A stretch of DNA of 47,706 nt from Klebsiella pneumoniae (GTDB lineage Bacteria > Myxococcota_A > UBA796 > SXON01): positions 1-47,706 of the forward strand of contig CAMAWH010000037.1 in the NCBI GenBank assembly GCA_945861635.1. Direction: 5' to 3'. The position numbers and the translations under genes are program-made. Below the pieces are notes generated by a model that saw only the letters and a list, made by a program, of their open reading frames with translations, did no database searches and was not told the origin of the DNA. Shown piece by piece: positions 8,606-16,600 of the stretch (positions are counted from its first letter, which is position 1; each line of letters begins with the position of its first letter).

Positions 8606-10135
8606 ATGGTGCATACCATCGAGTTCCACGGGCACCTACAACGGGCGGATGGACGTCCCGTTGAAGCCGGCCAGCACTCGCTTTGTTTCCGCCTCCATGC
8701 ACGGGCCAGTGGCGACGACGGCGCGCTGTGGGAAGAAACGCTCCGGCGGGTGGCGGTTCGTCCCGGTGGCTCGTACCACGTCGTGCTGGGAACCGAGTCT
8801 CGGCTTCAGGCGAGTCTATTTGACGATGCTCCGCGCTGGCTCTGTGTGCGGGTCGTGAGCGGCGGGGACGTCGAGGCGATGCCCGGACGGGCTGCGGTGA
8901 CCGGCGCCGCGATGCGGCTCGCGAGCGCGGTAGACGCGTTGATCGCTCGTGTGGAGGATGTGGAGCGTCGGGAGCCGATTCCCTTGCCGATGGGTCGCGC
9001 GGTCGATCCGGTGATGCTCCGCAGGCGCACGATGAAACTCCACCGACGCCTCCAGGTGCTGGAGAAAGGGGGTGGCGTCATCGCGACCGCGGCAACGCGT
9101 GTCGCGGCGCTGGAGGGCCGCGTTGCCCGCCTCGACGGAGAAGAGGGCCGCGTCATGCATTTGGAAGATGAGCTCGAAGACATCATCGGTGCGGACGGGG
9201 ATATCGTCGATCTGACCGACCGGATGGACCGCATCGAGGGCAAGGCGCCCGAACTCATTGCCAGCCTCTCGCGCTTGCGCGCAAACGAGGAGCCATCCAC
9301 TCCCAGAATGCGCGTTGCCGAAGAGCGGATGATCCAGATCGAGGCTCGGCTGCACGCGGTGGAGGCCCGCCCGAATCCGCCGCCGCCGACGCCGGAAGCA
9401 CTCGGCGTCGTCAAGAAGACTGGGGACAGCATGTACGGCGCGCTCGTCATTCAGAAGGGCGGCATCCAAATCGTCAGTGGCGGCCTGAAAACTCGTAGCG
9501 CGGAGGCCAACACCCTCAACATCGACAATGCGCTGACTGCCAAAAAAATCATCGTCGATGCGCTGGAACTTCGCGGCGATCTGACCGTCGATCATACCAA
9601 GCGGGCGATTCAGGTTCGATTTGTCGAAGGCCGCGCCGGGGCCGGACGGAAAGACGGACCGCTCCACCTCAACGGGCGCTCTGGGGAAGCAGTCGTGGTC
9701 GGCCGCACGGAGCAGGCGGCGGGAATGCACGTTCATGGTGCGGTTCGTGCCGATTCCCACGCCGCCCGCGGGCGCGGCGTCGCCGAGGCGTTTGAATGTG
9801 ACGAGGTCATGCAACCTGGAGAAGTGGCGATCCTCCTTGAGAACGGCAAGGTTGCGCGCGCTGCGGTCGCCGCGGACCCGCGCGTGATTGGCGTGGTCGT
9901 CGACGGGCCGGGCCTGGCGCTCGGGATCGGAAAGACACTCGTGGCGATCACGGGCGTTGTTCGTGTGAAGATCGTGGGCGCGTGCGCGCCGGGTGACCGG
10001 TTGGTGGCCAGCGTGGCCATCGCCGGATTCGCCGCGGTTGCCGCCGCTCCGGCTGCCGGAACCATTCTCGGCAAGGCGCTGTCCTCCCGAGGGGATGGGA
10101 AGGGTGACGTGCTCGCGCTACTCATGCAGGGATGA
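8606..10135 (+). CDS. tail-fibre-like protein with coiled-coil middle
   Basis: A 509-residue protein from ATG 8606, chosen because GGGAGG at 8594-8599 gives a six-base spacer; an in-frame ATG at 8585 has no ribosome site. The first ~100 residues match the beta domain at the head of many phage-tail-fibre-like and peptidase-G2-like bacterial proteins (G-hLQRADGRPVEAGQ, LWEETLRRV, DDAPRWLCVRV). A helical, probably coiled-coil section follows (about 120-265), then a Val/Gly-rich repetitive shaft (GDSMYGALVIQKGGIQIVSG). The C-terminal domain (PGEVAILLENGKVARA to the end) resembles the terminal domain of the same family. There is no signal peptide. It overlaps the AAA+ ATPase (ATGA), so the two are translated together. 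A surface fibre or injection-system component is possible but not shown. Confidence 0.75.
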   Translation: MVHTIEFHGHLQRADGRPVEAGQHSLCFRLHARASGDDGALWEETLRRVAVRPGGSYHVVLGTESRLQASLFDDAPRWLCVRVVSGGDVEAMPGRAAVTGAAMRLASAVDALIARVEDVERREPIPLPMGRAVDPVMLRRRTMKLHRRLQVLEKGGGVIATAATRVAALEGRVARLDGEEGRVMHLEDELEDIIGADGDIVDLTDRMDRIEGKAPELIASLSRLRANEEPSTPRMRVAEERMIQIEARLHAVEARPNPPPPTPEALGVVKKTGDSMYGALVIQKGGIQIVSGGLKTRSAEANTLNIDNALTAKKIIVDALELRGDLTVDHTKRAIQVRFVEGRAGAGRKDGPLHLNGRSGEAVVVGRTEQAAGMHVHGAVRADSHAARGRGVAEAFECDEVMQPGEVAILLENGKVARAAVAADPRVIGVVVDGPGLALGIGKTLVAITGVVRVKIVGACAPGDRLVASVAIAGFAAVAAAPAAGTILGKALSSRGDGKGDVLALLMQG

Positions 10136-11841
10136 CCCCCGAACCCGCTCTCCCCCGTTGGGCCGACGACCTCCGCGCGCGATTTCTCGCGGGAGAATCT
10201 TCGGTTTTCGTGCTTCATGGCAACACTCGCGACCTGCAGCCCTGGTCCGACCCGGACGGCACGCTTCGGTACATCCCGCTGCGCGAATTCCTGGAGCGCT
10301 TTTTTCAGCGTTCCAAGGAGATCGTCGTCTATTACAACCTCTCCGAGGGGCTGGAGTTTCCCACCCGGCTGCAGGCGGCGGCGTTCCTGCGGGCGGTAAA
10401 CGCGCGGCGGTTGATGACGGGTCGGGAGGAACTGCGGGAGTTGCCGAAGTCGCCGTCCGCGGTGCTGCCACTGCTGGAGGACCTGGTGACGGACCCGGCC
10501 CAACATGCGGCGGTCATCGTCGATTATATGGAAACGATCGCGCCGAACGCCGACATCGCCTTCATGGCCGATGCGGAACGGGCCAACCTCGTCACCCTGC
10601 AACGGCTTGGTGGCGATGCGGGCCTTCTTTCCAGTGACAACCTGGTTGTTTTCGTGACAGAGACGCTCGCCGACCTGAACCGTCGCCTGGTCGCATCGTC
10701 CCACCTCGTTCCGCTGGACGTTCCGCTCCCCAGCCCAGCCGAACGGGAGGCGTTTCTGCGTGCGCAGGATCGCCGGGATGTCCCGACGGAAATCGACGAT
10801 TCGGCACTCGCGAAGGTGACGGCCGGCCTGACGCTCCTTCAAATCCGGGGTCTTTTGCGCCAGGCGCGGCAGTCCGGCACGGCGATCTCCTTCCGCACCG
10901 TTGCTCGCCGAAAAAAGGCGATCATCGAGCAGGAGTGCCACGGGCTCATTGAATTTGTGGACCCGGGACACAATTTTTCGCACGTCGGGGGACAGGACGG
11001 CGTCAAGGGCGAGCTGATGCGTATTGCCGAGGCCATCAAGGCCGGCCAACGCAATCGTGTGCCGATGGGGGTGATTTTCGTGGGTCCGATGGGGACGGGA
11101 AAAACCTTCGTCGCGGAGGCCTTTGCGGCGGAATGTGGGCTTACTTGCTTGAAGTTCAAGAACTTCCGCGAGAAGTGGGTCGGTTCCACCGAGGGCAACC
11201 TCGAGAAGATCCTGAACGTCGTGAACGGGCTTGGCTATGTGCTTTTGATCATCGACGAGGCCGACCGGAGCCTGTCGTCTGGCGCCGACGGAGATGGTGG
11301 AACGTCCTCTCGCGTCATTGCACGACTTAAGGAATTCATGTCCGACACGTCTCATCGTGGGCGCGTCGTGATCCTGATGATGACGAATCGTCCTGACAAG
11401 TTGGACGCGGACCTCAAGCGGCCGGGCCGCTTTGACGTGAAGATTCCGTTCTTCTTCCCGGAGGACGAGGACGAGCGGCGGGCGATCATCGAGGCGGTCA
11501 TGCGCCGCGCCGGATTGGCGCTGGGCGAGGGGGCGAGCATCGACGGCATGGTCACCGGCGTGAAGGGCTACAGCGCCGCGGAGATCGAGGCGGTCTGCCT
11601 CGCGGCCGCCAACTTTGCCGCGTGGGAGGGGCGGGAGGCACCCGTCCAGGCGGATTTGGACCGCGCCGTGGCGGACGTGGTGCCCTCACGGGATACCCGC
11701 ATGTTGGAATTCATGGAGATGTTGGCGGTGTTCGAGTCGTCCTCACGGCGGATGCTGCCCGAGCGTTATCGCGCGCTGCCGACGGCGGAGGTGATTGAGC
11801 GGTTGGACGCGCTACGCAGCCGCCTCGCGGGAAGGGTGTAG
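10132..11841 (+). CDS. AAA+ ATPase (CDC48/FtsH-like single active module)
   Basis: A 569-residue protein starting in the stop of the upstream gene (ATGA). Residues 1 to ~270 form an N-terminal domain that looks like a degenerate nucleotide-binding fold ([15 protein letters not shown]-like strands) without a Walker A motif. The second domain is a complete AAA+ module: Walker A GPMGTGKT near residue 318, Walker B LLIIDEAD near 371, sensor-1 Asn in MMTNRPD near 417, and the arginine-finger region KRPGRFD near 428. The C-terminal helical lid carries [11 protein letters not shown]. The family acts as hexameric unfoldases or remodelling ATPases. CDC48-like AAA+ proteins are regular partners in extracellular contractile injection loci, which fits the fibre-like neighbour, but no sheath, tube or baseplate gene is present here. 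Confidence 0.9.
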   Translation: MTPEPALPRWADDLRARFLAGESSVFVLHGNTRDLQPWSDPDGTLRYIPLREFLERFFQRSKEIVVYYNLSEGLEFPTRLQAAAFLRAVNARRLMTGREELRELPKSPSAVLPLLEDLVTDPAQHAAVIVDYMETIAPNADIAFMADAERANLVTLQRLGGDAGLLSSDNLVVFVTETLADLNRRLVASSHLVPLDVPLPSPAEREAFLRAQDRRDVPTEIDDSALAKVTAGLTLLQIRGLLRQARQSGTAISFRTVARRKKAIIEQECHGLIEFVDPGHNFSHVGGQDGVKGELMRIAEAIKAGQRNRVPMGVIFVGPMGTGKTFVAEAFAAECGLTCLKFKNFREKWVGSTEGNLEKILNVVNGLGYVLLIIDEADRSLSSGADGDGGTSSRVIARLKEFMSDTSHRGRVVILMMTNRPDKLDADLKRPGRFDVKIPFFFPEDEDERRAIIEAVMRRAGLALGEGASIDGMVTGVKGYSAAEIEAVCLAAANFAAWEGREAPVQADLDRAVADVVPSRDTRMLEFMEMLAVFESSSRRMLPERYRALPTAEVIERLDALRSRLAGRV

Positions 11842-11842
11842 G

Positions 11843-11860
11843 GCGCCCCAAAACGGGCGC
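11843..11860 (+). terminator. GC-rich hairpin after the AAA+ ATPase gene
   Basis: GCGCCC and GGGCGC form a perfect six-base stem around a six-base A-rich loop directly after the ATPase stop. No T run follows, so it is at best a weak or Rho-assisted terminator. Confidence 0.3.
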
Positions 11861-11864
11861 GCGC

Positions 11865-11893
11865 TTGACGTCCCGGCAGCGGTCGGGTTAGGC
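11865..11893 (+). promoter_or_regulatory. sigma-70-type promoter for rplU-rpmA-obg
   Basis: TTGACG at 11865-11870 and TTAGGC at 11888-11893 are separated by 17 bases. Transcription would begin near 11900, before the AGGA ribosome site at about 11904 and the ATG at 11917. The -35 is good; the -10 matches only partly. Confidence 0.45.
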
Positions 11894-11916
11894 GCGCCGG
11901 CTCAGGATGGGTCGTC

Positions 11917-12225
11917 ATGTACGCAGTTGTCGTTTCCGGTGGGAAGCAGTACCGCGTGTCCGAAGGGTCGCAGATCGTCGTCGATCGCGTCCACGCGGAC
12001 GTCGGGTCTGTGATTTCGTTCGATCAGGTGTTGATGGTCGGTGGTGACAAGGTGATCGTCGGCGCGCCGACGGTTTCTGGCGCGGTCGTCAAGGCCACGG
12101 TCGTCTCCCACGACAAGGGCCTCAAGACCGAGTACATCCGCTACATCCACCGTGAACGGCGTCGGAAGCAGAAGAATGGCCGCGCCTCGCTCTCCGTCCT
12201 TACCGTCCATGGAATCGAGGTCTAA
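11917..12225 (+). CDS. rplU: 50S ribosomal protein L21
   Basis: A 102-residue protein of normal family length. MYAVVVSGGKQYRVSEG is the classic L21 start, and the internal loop HDKGLKTEYIRYIHR carries the basic residues that contact 23S rRNA. It sits directly before rpmA (3-base gap) and obg, the usual L21-L27-Obg order. A promoter-like pair lies upstream at 11865-11893. Confidence 0.97.
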   Translation: MYAVVVSGGKQYRVSEGSQIVVDRVHADVGSVISFDQVLMVGGDKVIVGAPTVSGAVVKATVVSHDKGLKTEYIRYIHRERRRKQKNGRASLSVLTVHGIEV

Positions 12226-12228
12226 GTC

Positions 12229-12486
12229 ATGGCACATAAAAAGGGACAAGGCAGCTCGCGAAACGGCCGTGATTCGGGCCCGCAGTACCGCGGCGTGAAG
12301 CGTCACGAAGGTCAGGTCGTGACTCCAGGCAGCATCCTCGTGCGCCAGTTGGGCACGGTGTTCCACCCGGGCAACAACGTGGGTGTGGGTCGTGACTGGA
12401 CGCTGTTTGCGCTCGTCGAGGGAAAGGTCAAGTTTGAAGCGCGTCGGAACCGAAAGGTAATTTCGGTCTACCCGGCGGAGGCCTAG
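12229..12486 (+). CDS. rpmA: 50S ribosomal protein L27
   Basis: An 85-residue protein. [20 protein letters not shown] is the conserved N-terminal tail that reaches toward the peptidyl-transferase centre, here without the extra cleaved extension known from Firmicutes. The second half ([21 protein letters not shown]) is standard L27. It is co-directional with rplU and obg with very short gaps, so one operon is very likely. Confidence 0.97.
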   Translation: MAHKKGQGSSRNGRDSGPQYRGVKRHEGQVVTPGSILVRQLGTVFHPGNNVGVGRDWTLFALVEGKVKFEARRNRKVISVYPAEA

Positions 12487-12510
12487 CCTACCCGTCCCGG
12501 GTCGTGCGCC

Positions 12511-13527
12511 ATGCGTTTCGTTGACGAAGTCGACATCACCGTGTCTTCCGGCGCCGGAGGGCGCGGTGCGTCGTCGATGCGCCGTGAAAAGTACGTCCCG
12601 ATGGGCGGTCCGGACGGCGGCGATGGCGGTCGTGGCGGCCACGTCATCGTGCGTGCCGACGCCGGCTTGGCGACCCTGATGGACCTGCGCCACGTCAGCC
12701 ACTTTCGGGCGCCGCACGGCGGGCGCGGCGAGTTCCGCCGCCGCAATGGCTCGTGCGGTGAGGATCTGGTGATCCGCCTGCCCGTGGGAACCATCGTCAA
12801 GGATGGAGAACACGGGGACATCCTGTTCGAACTCCTTGCCGAAGGAGAAGAGCGGGTACTCGCGGAAGGCGGAATTGGCGGCCTTGGAAATGTGCATTTC
12901 AAGACGAGCACGAACCGCGCCCCGCGCGAAACGACGCCGGGTGGCCCCGGCCAGACGCTGACGGTGCGGTTGGAGCTGAAGCTGATGGCCGATGTCGGCC
13001 TGCTCGGTTTCCCGAACGCCGGCAAGTCCACGTTCATCTCCGTCGTGAGCGCAGCGCGGCCGAAAATTGCGGACTACCCCTTTACAACGCTGATTCCGAA
13101 CCTCGGCGTCGTGGACATGGGCACCTCCGGTCAGTTCGTGATCGCGGATATGCCCGGGCTGATCGAGGGGGCGGCAGAGGGAAAGGGGCTGGGCCATCAG
13201 TTTCTGCGACACGTCGAGCGTACACGCATGCTGTTGCATCTCGTCGCGTTAGATGAGGCGGAACCTGCACAACGCTGGCTTACACTTCGCTCCGAACTCC
13301 ACCGGTACGACCCCACGCTTACGACGCGGCCCGAGCTGGTCGTGCTGACGAAAGCGGACGCGGTGGACGAGGAAACGCTCGCCCAGGCGCTCGCCGATCT
13401 TGCGGCTGCCGGCGCGCCTACGCCGCGGGTCATCTCTGCCGTGACGCGACAGGGGGTGTCCGCGCTGGTAAACGAGGTGTGGGCGAGGCTCGGTGATGTC
13501 ACTTCTGATTCTACTCGCGTGCGCTGA
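12511..13527 (+). CDS. obg: Obg-family GTPase (ObgE/CgtA)
   Basis: A 338-residue protein. Residues 1 to ~158 are the glycine-rich Obg domain (GAGGRGASSMRREKYVPMGG, GGDGGRGGHV). The GTPase domain has G1 GFPNAGKS near residue 165, switch I with YPFTTL, G3 DMPGLIEGA near 213, and G4 as LTKAD. There is no C-terminal OCT extension, as in many proteobacterial Obg proteins. It acts in 50S ribosome maturation and stress control, consistent with its place after rplU and rpmA. The 3' end overlaps the next gene by 35 bases in another frame, suggesting coupled translation. Confidence 0.97.
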   Translation: MRFVDEVDITVSSGAGGRGASSMRREKYVPMGGPDGGDGGRGGHVIVRADAGLATLMDLRHVSHFRAPHGGRGEFRRRNGSCGEDLVIRLPVGTIVKDGEHGDILFELLAEGEERVLAEGGIGGLGNVHFKTSTNRAPRETTPGGPGQTLTVRLELKLMADVGLLGFPNAGKSTFISVVSAARPKIADYPFTTLIPNLGVVDMGTSGQFVIADMPGLIEGAAEGKGLGHQFLRHVERTRMLLHLVALDEAEPAQRWLTLRSELHRYDPTLTTRPELVVLTKADAVDEETLAQALADLAAAGAPTPRVISAVTRQGVSALVNEVWARLGDVTSDSTRVR

Positions 13528-14194
13528 CCCGCCGATAACGGCGGACGATGTTGCGCCGCTCGCGCCTGCGTCGAAGAAAGTGACGTTTGCAACGGTAGAG
13601 GAGCTGGGCTCCCATCGCCTCGACGCCACCATCGATCGCACGAACCTTGTCCCGGATCAGGATCCGGTCACGACGAAGGAGGTGATCGCCGTTCGGTGGC
13701 AGGACCCCGACCATTGGCAGGCCCGTCGCTCTCGGGATGGGGCGCCGATCGACCAGATCGTGGTCTGGGATCACACCGCGTGGGAGGCGGTGGGAAAGGG
13801 GCCATTGGTGAAGCGCGGGGACGCGGAGCCGTACCGCGTGCAACTCGCCTCGACATGGGACCCGTGGAAGGCGGCATTGGAGAGCGCGGCGGAGCGCCTC
13901 ACGCTCACGGCAACGGTGCTGGAGGACGTGGATGGTCGGCGAGCGTGGCGGCACGCGGTCTCCTTCCTGCCGCTCGGCGAGAACGTGCATGCAAACTGGC
14001 GAGTGACGGCCGCCGATGGGGAGGTGTGGATCGACGAGCGTACCGCAGTACGCCTGGTTGGCAAGGTCAACGTTGCGTCGCAAGGAAAGGATCGTTCGCG
14101 TGAGGTGCTTTTGCAGTTTGCCGTCAGCCGAATTGGTCAGGACGTCGGGGTGGTCGATCCGACGGCCGACGATGCCTTGACGCCGCCCCCGTGA
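13493..14194 (+). CDS. predicted lipoprotein, unknown function
   Basis: A 233-residue protein from GTG 13493 (ATG 13496 is equally possible), overlapping the end of obg by 35 bases. The N-terminus MMSLLILLACADPP has a short hydrophobic stretch and a lipobox-like LLAC, so Cys10 or its equivalent should be lipidated. The signal lacks Lys or Arg, which is unusual. The mature part alternates Val/Thr strands with acidic turns (for example RWQDPDHWQARRSRDGAPID) and looks like a beta-rich domain; no family is recognised. Translation coupled to obg says only that expression is linked. Confidence 0.7.
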   Translation: MMSLLILLACADPPITADDVAPLAPASKKVTFATVEELGSHRLDATIDRTNLVPDQDPVTTKEVIAVRWQDPDHWQARRSRDGAPIDQIVVWDHTAWEAVGKGPLVKRGDAEPYRVQLASTWDPWKAALESAAERLTLTATVLEDVDGRRAWRHAVSFLPLGENVHANWRVTAADGEVWIDERTAVRLVGKVNVASQGKDRSREVLLQFAVSRIGQDVGVVDPTADDALTPPP

Positions 14195-14275
14195 CTCCGC
14201 CGTCGGGCGCGGAATGACAACGCGAGACTTGCGCCTCGCACGTCCTCGTTCTCATGATACGCTTTCGAGGCGCGC

Positions 14276-14728
14276 ATGGGTCGTTTCCTTTCGGTGATGG
14301 CAGCTGTCGGTTCCTTCACGCCAGTGGCGTGGGCGTGCCCCTACGACGCGGCAGCGGTGGATGCGCGGCCGTTGGCGGCGTCGGCCGACCCGGCGGCGGC
14401 CTCGCACGCGGCGCGCGGCGCAGACCTGCTTGGCGCCGGGTGTGCGTACGCCACGGGGGCCATGGCCCGTCGGGTCGTCGAACAGGGCGATAGCTGGGCG
14501 TACACGGGTGAAATTCGCTCCTCGGCGGACGCTCCCGCGTCGGATGTCGCGGCGCCGTTCACCACCACAATGGGGCGGGGTGAGCCCCGCCTGCTCGCCA
14601 ACGAGCTATTGGAGATGCTGACGTCCTCCGGGCACGCTGCGGCTATGCTCTCGCTCGCCGGAAAGTCTCTTGAGGTCGATGGCGTCGTGTACGTCGTCCT
14701 GACCTCCTATCAGGTGCTCAACTCATGA
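14276..14728 (+). CDS. small exported protein, unknown function
   Basis: A 150-residue protein from ATG 14276. MGRFLSVMAAVGSFTPVAWA is a plausible signal peptide with cleavage after AWA, leaving CPYDAAAV as the mature N-terminus. Cys21 and Cys55 or so could form a disulfide. A TACGCT hexamer preceded by TG (14255-14263) may act as an extended -10, giving a very short leader. It ends 9 bases before the proposed rsfS start in the same frame. No family is recognised. Confidence 0.65.
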   Translation: MGRFLSVMAAVGSFTPVAWACPYDAAAVDARPLAASADPAAASHAARGADLLGAGCAYATGAMARRVVEQGDSWAYTGEIRSSADAPASDVAAPFTTTMGRGEPRLLANELLEMLTSSGHAAAMLSLAGKSLEVDGVVYVVLTSYQVLNS

Positions 14729-14737
14729 GGTGCTACC

Positions 14738-15121
14738 ATCGACTCTCGTGAACTGGCCTTTGCCATCTGCAAGGCTGCCGCCGACCGCAAGGCCGAGGAC
14801 CTCTTGGTGCTCGACCTCAGCGGCATCTCTTCCTATTGTGATGCGTTCGTGATCTGTCACGGCACAAACCGTCGTCAGGTTCGAGCCATTGCGGAGGGTG
14901 TAGCGGAGGATATGCGCGCCCTGGGTCGTCGCCCCGCCGGGATGGAGGGGGTGGACGCGTCCCGTTGGATCCTGCTCGATTTTGGCGATGTCATCGTGCA
15001 CGTGTTCGATGAGCCGATGCGGGGCTTCTACGATTTGGAGTCGCTGTGGGTGGATGCTCCCCGCAGTCATTACACGCCGACGGCGGGCGTCGCGGCCGGC
15101 AGTGCGCAGTCCGCGCGCTGA
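14738..15121 (+). CDS. rsfS: ribosomal silencing factor RsfS, start codon non-canonical or frameshifted
   Basis: The family core is clear: LVLDLSGISSYCDAFVICHG, VEGxxxxRWILLDFGDVIVHVF and FYDLESLW are RsfS (YbeB/DUF143) hallmarks. The protein blocks 30S-50S joining by binding L14. The conserved N-terminal helix (LAFAICKAAADRKAEDL) is in frame upstream of the first usual start, TTG 14804, but the frame back to the stop at 14726-14728 has no ATG, GTG or TTG. I place the start at ATC 14738, which has GAGGTG five bases upstream. Alternatives are CTG 14753, or a missing G after GTG 14748, which would give a normal GTG-GAA-CTG start. It is followed by rlmH, the common rsfS-rlmH pairing. Confidence 0.8.
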   Translation: MDSRELAFAICKAAADRKAEDLLVLDLSGISSYCDAFVICHGTNRRQVRAIAEGVAEDMRALGRRPAGMEGVDASRWILLDFGDVIVHVFDEPMRGFYDLESLWVDAPRSHYTPTAGVAAGSAQSAR

Positions 15122-15139
15122 ATTGACCCTGCGGGAGAG

Positions 15140-15562
15140 ATGAAAATCATCCTCGCAACCGGAAAAGCACCGCGGACGGCATGGGCGGATGATGCGGTTG
15201 CCGACTACGGGCGCCGCATCCAGCGGTGGTTTCCGTTCGAGGAGGGAGAGACGAGCGCGGTTTTACGCGCCGCCGGGCCCCGCGCGCGCATCGTCGTTCT
15301 CGACGAGCGCGGTGTGGACGCCACCAGCGAGGCCTGGGCCGCCATGATCGATGCCGCAGCGGCGGAGTCCGCCACCCGATTGATCCTGGCGATCGGGGGA
15401 GCGTATGGCCATGACGACGCTACCCGCGCCGGTGCGTGGCGCGTTGTCCGCCTCGGCGCCATCGTGATGAACCACGCTGTTGCGCGTGTTGTGGCGGTTG
15501 AGCAACTCTATCGGGCGTGTTCGATTCGGGCGGGGACGCCGTATCACCACGGGGGGACTTGA
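15140..15562 (+). CDS. rlmH: 23S rRNA pseudouridine-1915 N3-methyltransferase RlmH
   Basis: A 140-residue SPOUT-class methyltransferase, close to the usual ~155. The C-terminal knot motifs are present: LILAIGGAYGH (glycine loop for SAM) and NHAVARVVAVEQLYRACSI followed by GTPYHH. GGGAGAG just before the ATG is a strong ribosome site. Placement 18 bases after rsfS is the normal arrangement and supports both calls. Confidence 0.94.
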   Translation: MKIILATGKAPRTAWADDAVADYGRRIQRWFPFEEGETSAVLRAAGPRARIVVLDERGVDATSEAWAAMIDAAAAESATRLILAIGGAYGHDDATRAGAWRVVRLGAIVMNHAVARVVAVEQLYRACSIRAGTPYHHGGT

Positions 15563-15595
15563 CCCTCCGGGCTGCCGTGCGCACCATCCGCCGCC

Positions 15596-16285
15596 ATGCT
15601 CTGCCTCCTCTCCCTCCTCGACGCCCTGTGTCCGACGAATTGCGCGGCTTGCGACGCTCCGGCGGAGTTTGACGGCCTATGTTTTGCCTGCGGTGAGGAG
15701 GTTCCGAACCGCCTGTCGCCGATGGCGGCCCCTCCGGACAGCGTGCGTTCCGGCTGGTTTCTCGGTCCCTACGCCGGTCCGGTGGGCGCGCTCGTCAAGC
15801 GGGCGAAGTACGGTCGTCAGGACGCACTCCTGCGCGTGATTGGGGAACGTGTGGGGCGCGCCGCCGGTGCCTTGCACGCGGACGTCATTATCCCCGTCCC
15901 GTCCACGCACGTCCGCCGGATGACGCGGGGGTTTGACGCGCCGGACATCATCGCGGCGGCCGTGTCGCGGTCGACGGGGGTGCCGGTGCTGCACGCGTTG
16001 ACGCGGACCCGCCACGAAGCGCAGGCCGGGCACGCCCACGCCGATCGCGCGGCAAATGCTCGACGCGGCTGGCTCGCCACGCGGGAAATTCGAGGCCGCG
16101 TGCTGTTGATCGACGACGTACTCACGACGGGATCGACCGCCCGGGCGTGTGCCGACGAGCTGATCGGTGCAGGCGCTCGGCGCGTCGATCTGCTCGTCGC
16201 CGCCGCGACGTCGAGCGCGCTCGATGCACGCGTGTCGAAGAACTTTGACAACGTCGGTGAAATCGAACGACGGGCTCGTGCGTAG
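15596..16285 (+). CDS. ComF-family phosphoribosyltransferase-like protein
   Basis: A 229-residue protein. The N-terminus has a zinc-ribbon-like set of cysteines (Cys12, 16, 19, 29, 32, with two CxxC pairs). The type I phosphoribosyltransferase PRPP loop VLLIDDVLTTGSTA lies at about 169-182, and RMTRGFDAPDIIAAAVS matches the family's RGFNQ-like segment. Relatives (ComFC, GntX) take part in DNA uptake or are of unknown role; no other competence gene is visible here. It follows rlmH after 33 bases. The next gene unit has its own sigma-54 promoter. Confidence 0.88.
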   Translation: MLCLLSLLDALCPTNCAACDAPAEFDGLCFACGEEVPNRLSPMAAPPDSVRSGWFLGPYAGPVGALVKRAKYGRQDALLRVIGERVGRAAGALHADVIIPVPSTHVRRMTRGFDAPDIIAAAVSRSTGVPVLHALTRTRHEAQAGHAHADRAANARRGWLATREIRGRVLLIDDVLTTGSTARACADELIGAGARRVDLLVAAATSSALDARVSKNFDNVGEIERRARA

Positions 16286-16333
16286 TTTCCTCAAGGTCCA
16301 CCGAATCGGACCGAATTCACCGTCAGTGTCGCT

Positions 16334-16349
16334 TGGTACGCAAGTTGCA
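16334..16349 (+). promoter_or_regulatory. sigma-54 (-24/-12) promoter
   Basis: TGGTAC, five bases, then TTGCA fits the RpoN consensus TGGCAC-N5-TTGCW. The GG at 16335-16336 and the GC at 16347-16348 are separated by exactly 10 bases. Transcription would begin near 16360, a few bases before the GAGGAA ribosome site and the ATG at 16379. This promoter type needs an enhancer-binding ATPase; no obvious binding repeat was found in the 48 bases between comF and the promoter. Confidence 0.75.
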
Positions 16350-16378
16350 AGGAACCTGACAGCACCCGTGAGGAACCC

Positions 16379-16540
16379 ATGAACGCGAACCCCAATAATC
16401 TCGGCGACCTGATCAGCCTCTTCTACGAAGAGTTTCTCGCCATGTACGGCGACGAGGAGTTGGCGTCGGTCGCTACCGCGGCCGTCATCAATGACCTCCT
16501 GTCGGAAACGGCCGCGTCGCGCCACCACGCCGCCGCGTAG
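16379..16540 (+). CDS. 53-residue small acidic protein under a sigma-54 promoter
   Basis: ATG 16379 to TAG 16540, with GAGGAA at 16370-16375. The peptide starts MNANPNNLGDLISLFYEEFL and continues with an acidic, Ala-rich helix (AMYGDEELASVATAAVINDL) and ends in a His/Ala tail. It has no signal peptide, membrane segment or cysteine and is probably a short two-helix protein. The ribosome site, the well-placed sigma-54 promoter and a stem-loop over the stop codon all support a real, self-contained gene. The family is unknown to me. Confidence 0.7.
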   Translation: MNANPNNLGDLISLFYEEFLAMYGDEELASVATAAVINDLLSETAASRHHAAA

Positions 16541-16560
16541 CGATTTTCGTAGACGCGGCG
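16531..16560 (+). terminator. stem-loop over the stop of the 53-codon gene
   Basis: CGCCGCGT (16531-16538) pairs perfectly with ACGCGGCG (16553-16560); the 14-base loop contains a small inner CGA/TCG pair. It would end or protect the small transcript, but there is no T run behind it. An overlapping perfect 12-base palindrome (GCGTCGCGACGC, 16558-16569) lies at its 3' edge and could instead be a protein-binding site for the next gene. Confidence 0.4.
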
Positions 16561-16600
16561 TCGCGACGCGATACCTTGGGTTCCCGCCCCAGAGTCCGTC

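Noticed and set aside
9733..11355. A 540-codon minus-strand frame across the fibre-like and AAA+ genes
   Set aside because: Composition like a codon shadow (Arg/His/Gln-rich) and it crosses a clear ATGA gene junction on the plus strand.
16558..16569. Perfect 12-bp palindrome GCGTCGCGACGC as an operator
   Set aside because: Very GC-rich palindromes of this length occur by chance in such DNA, and it overlaps the stem-loop; noted only as a possibility in that entry.
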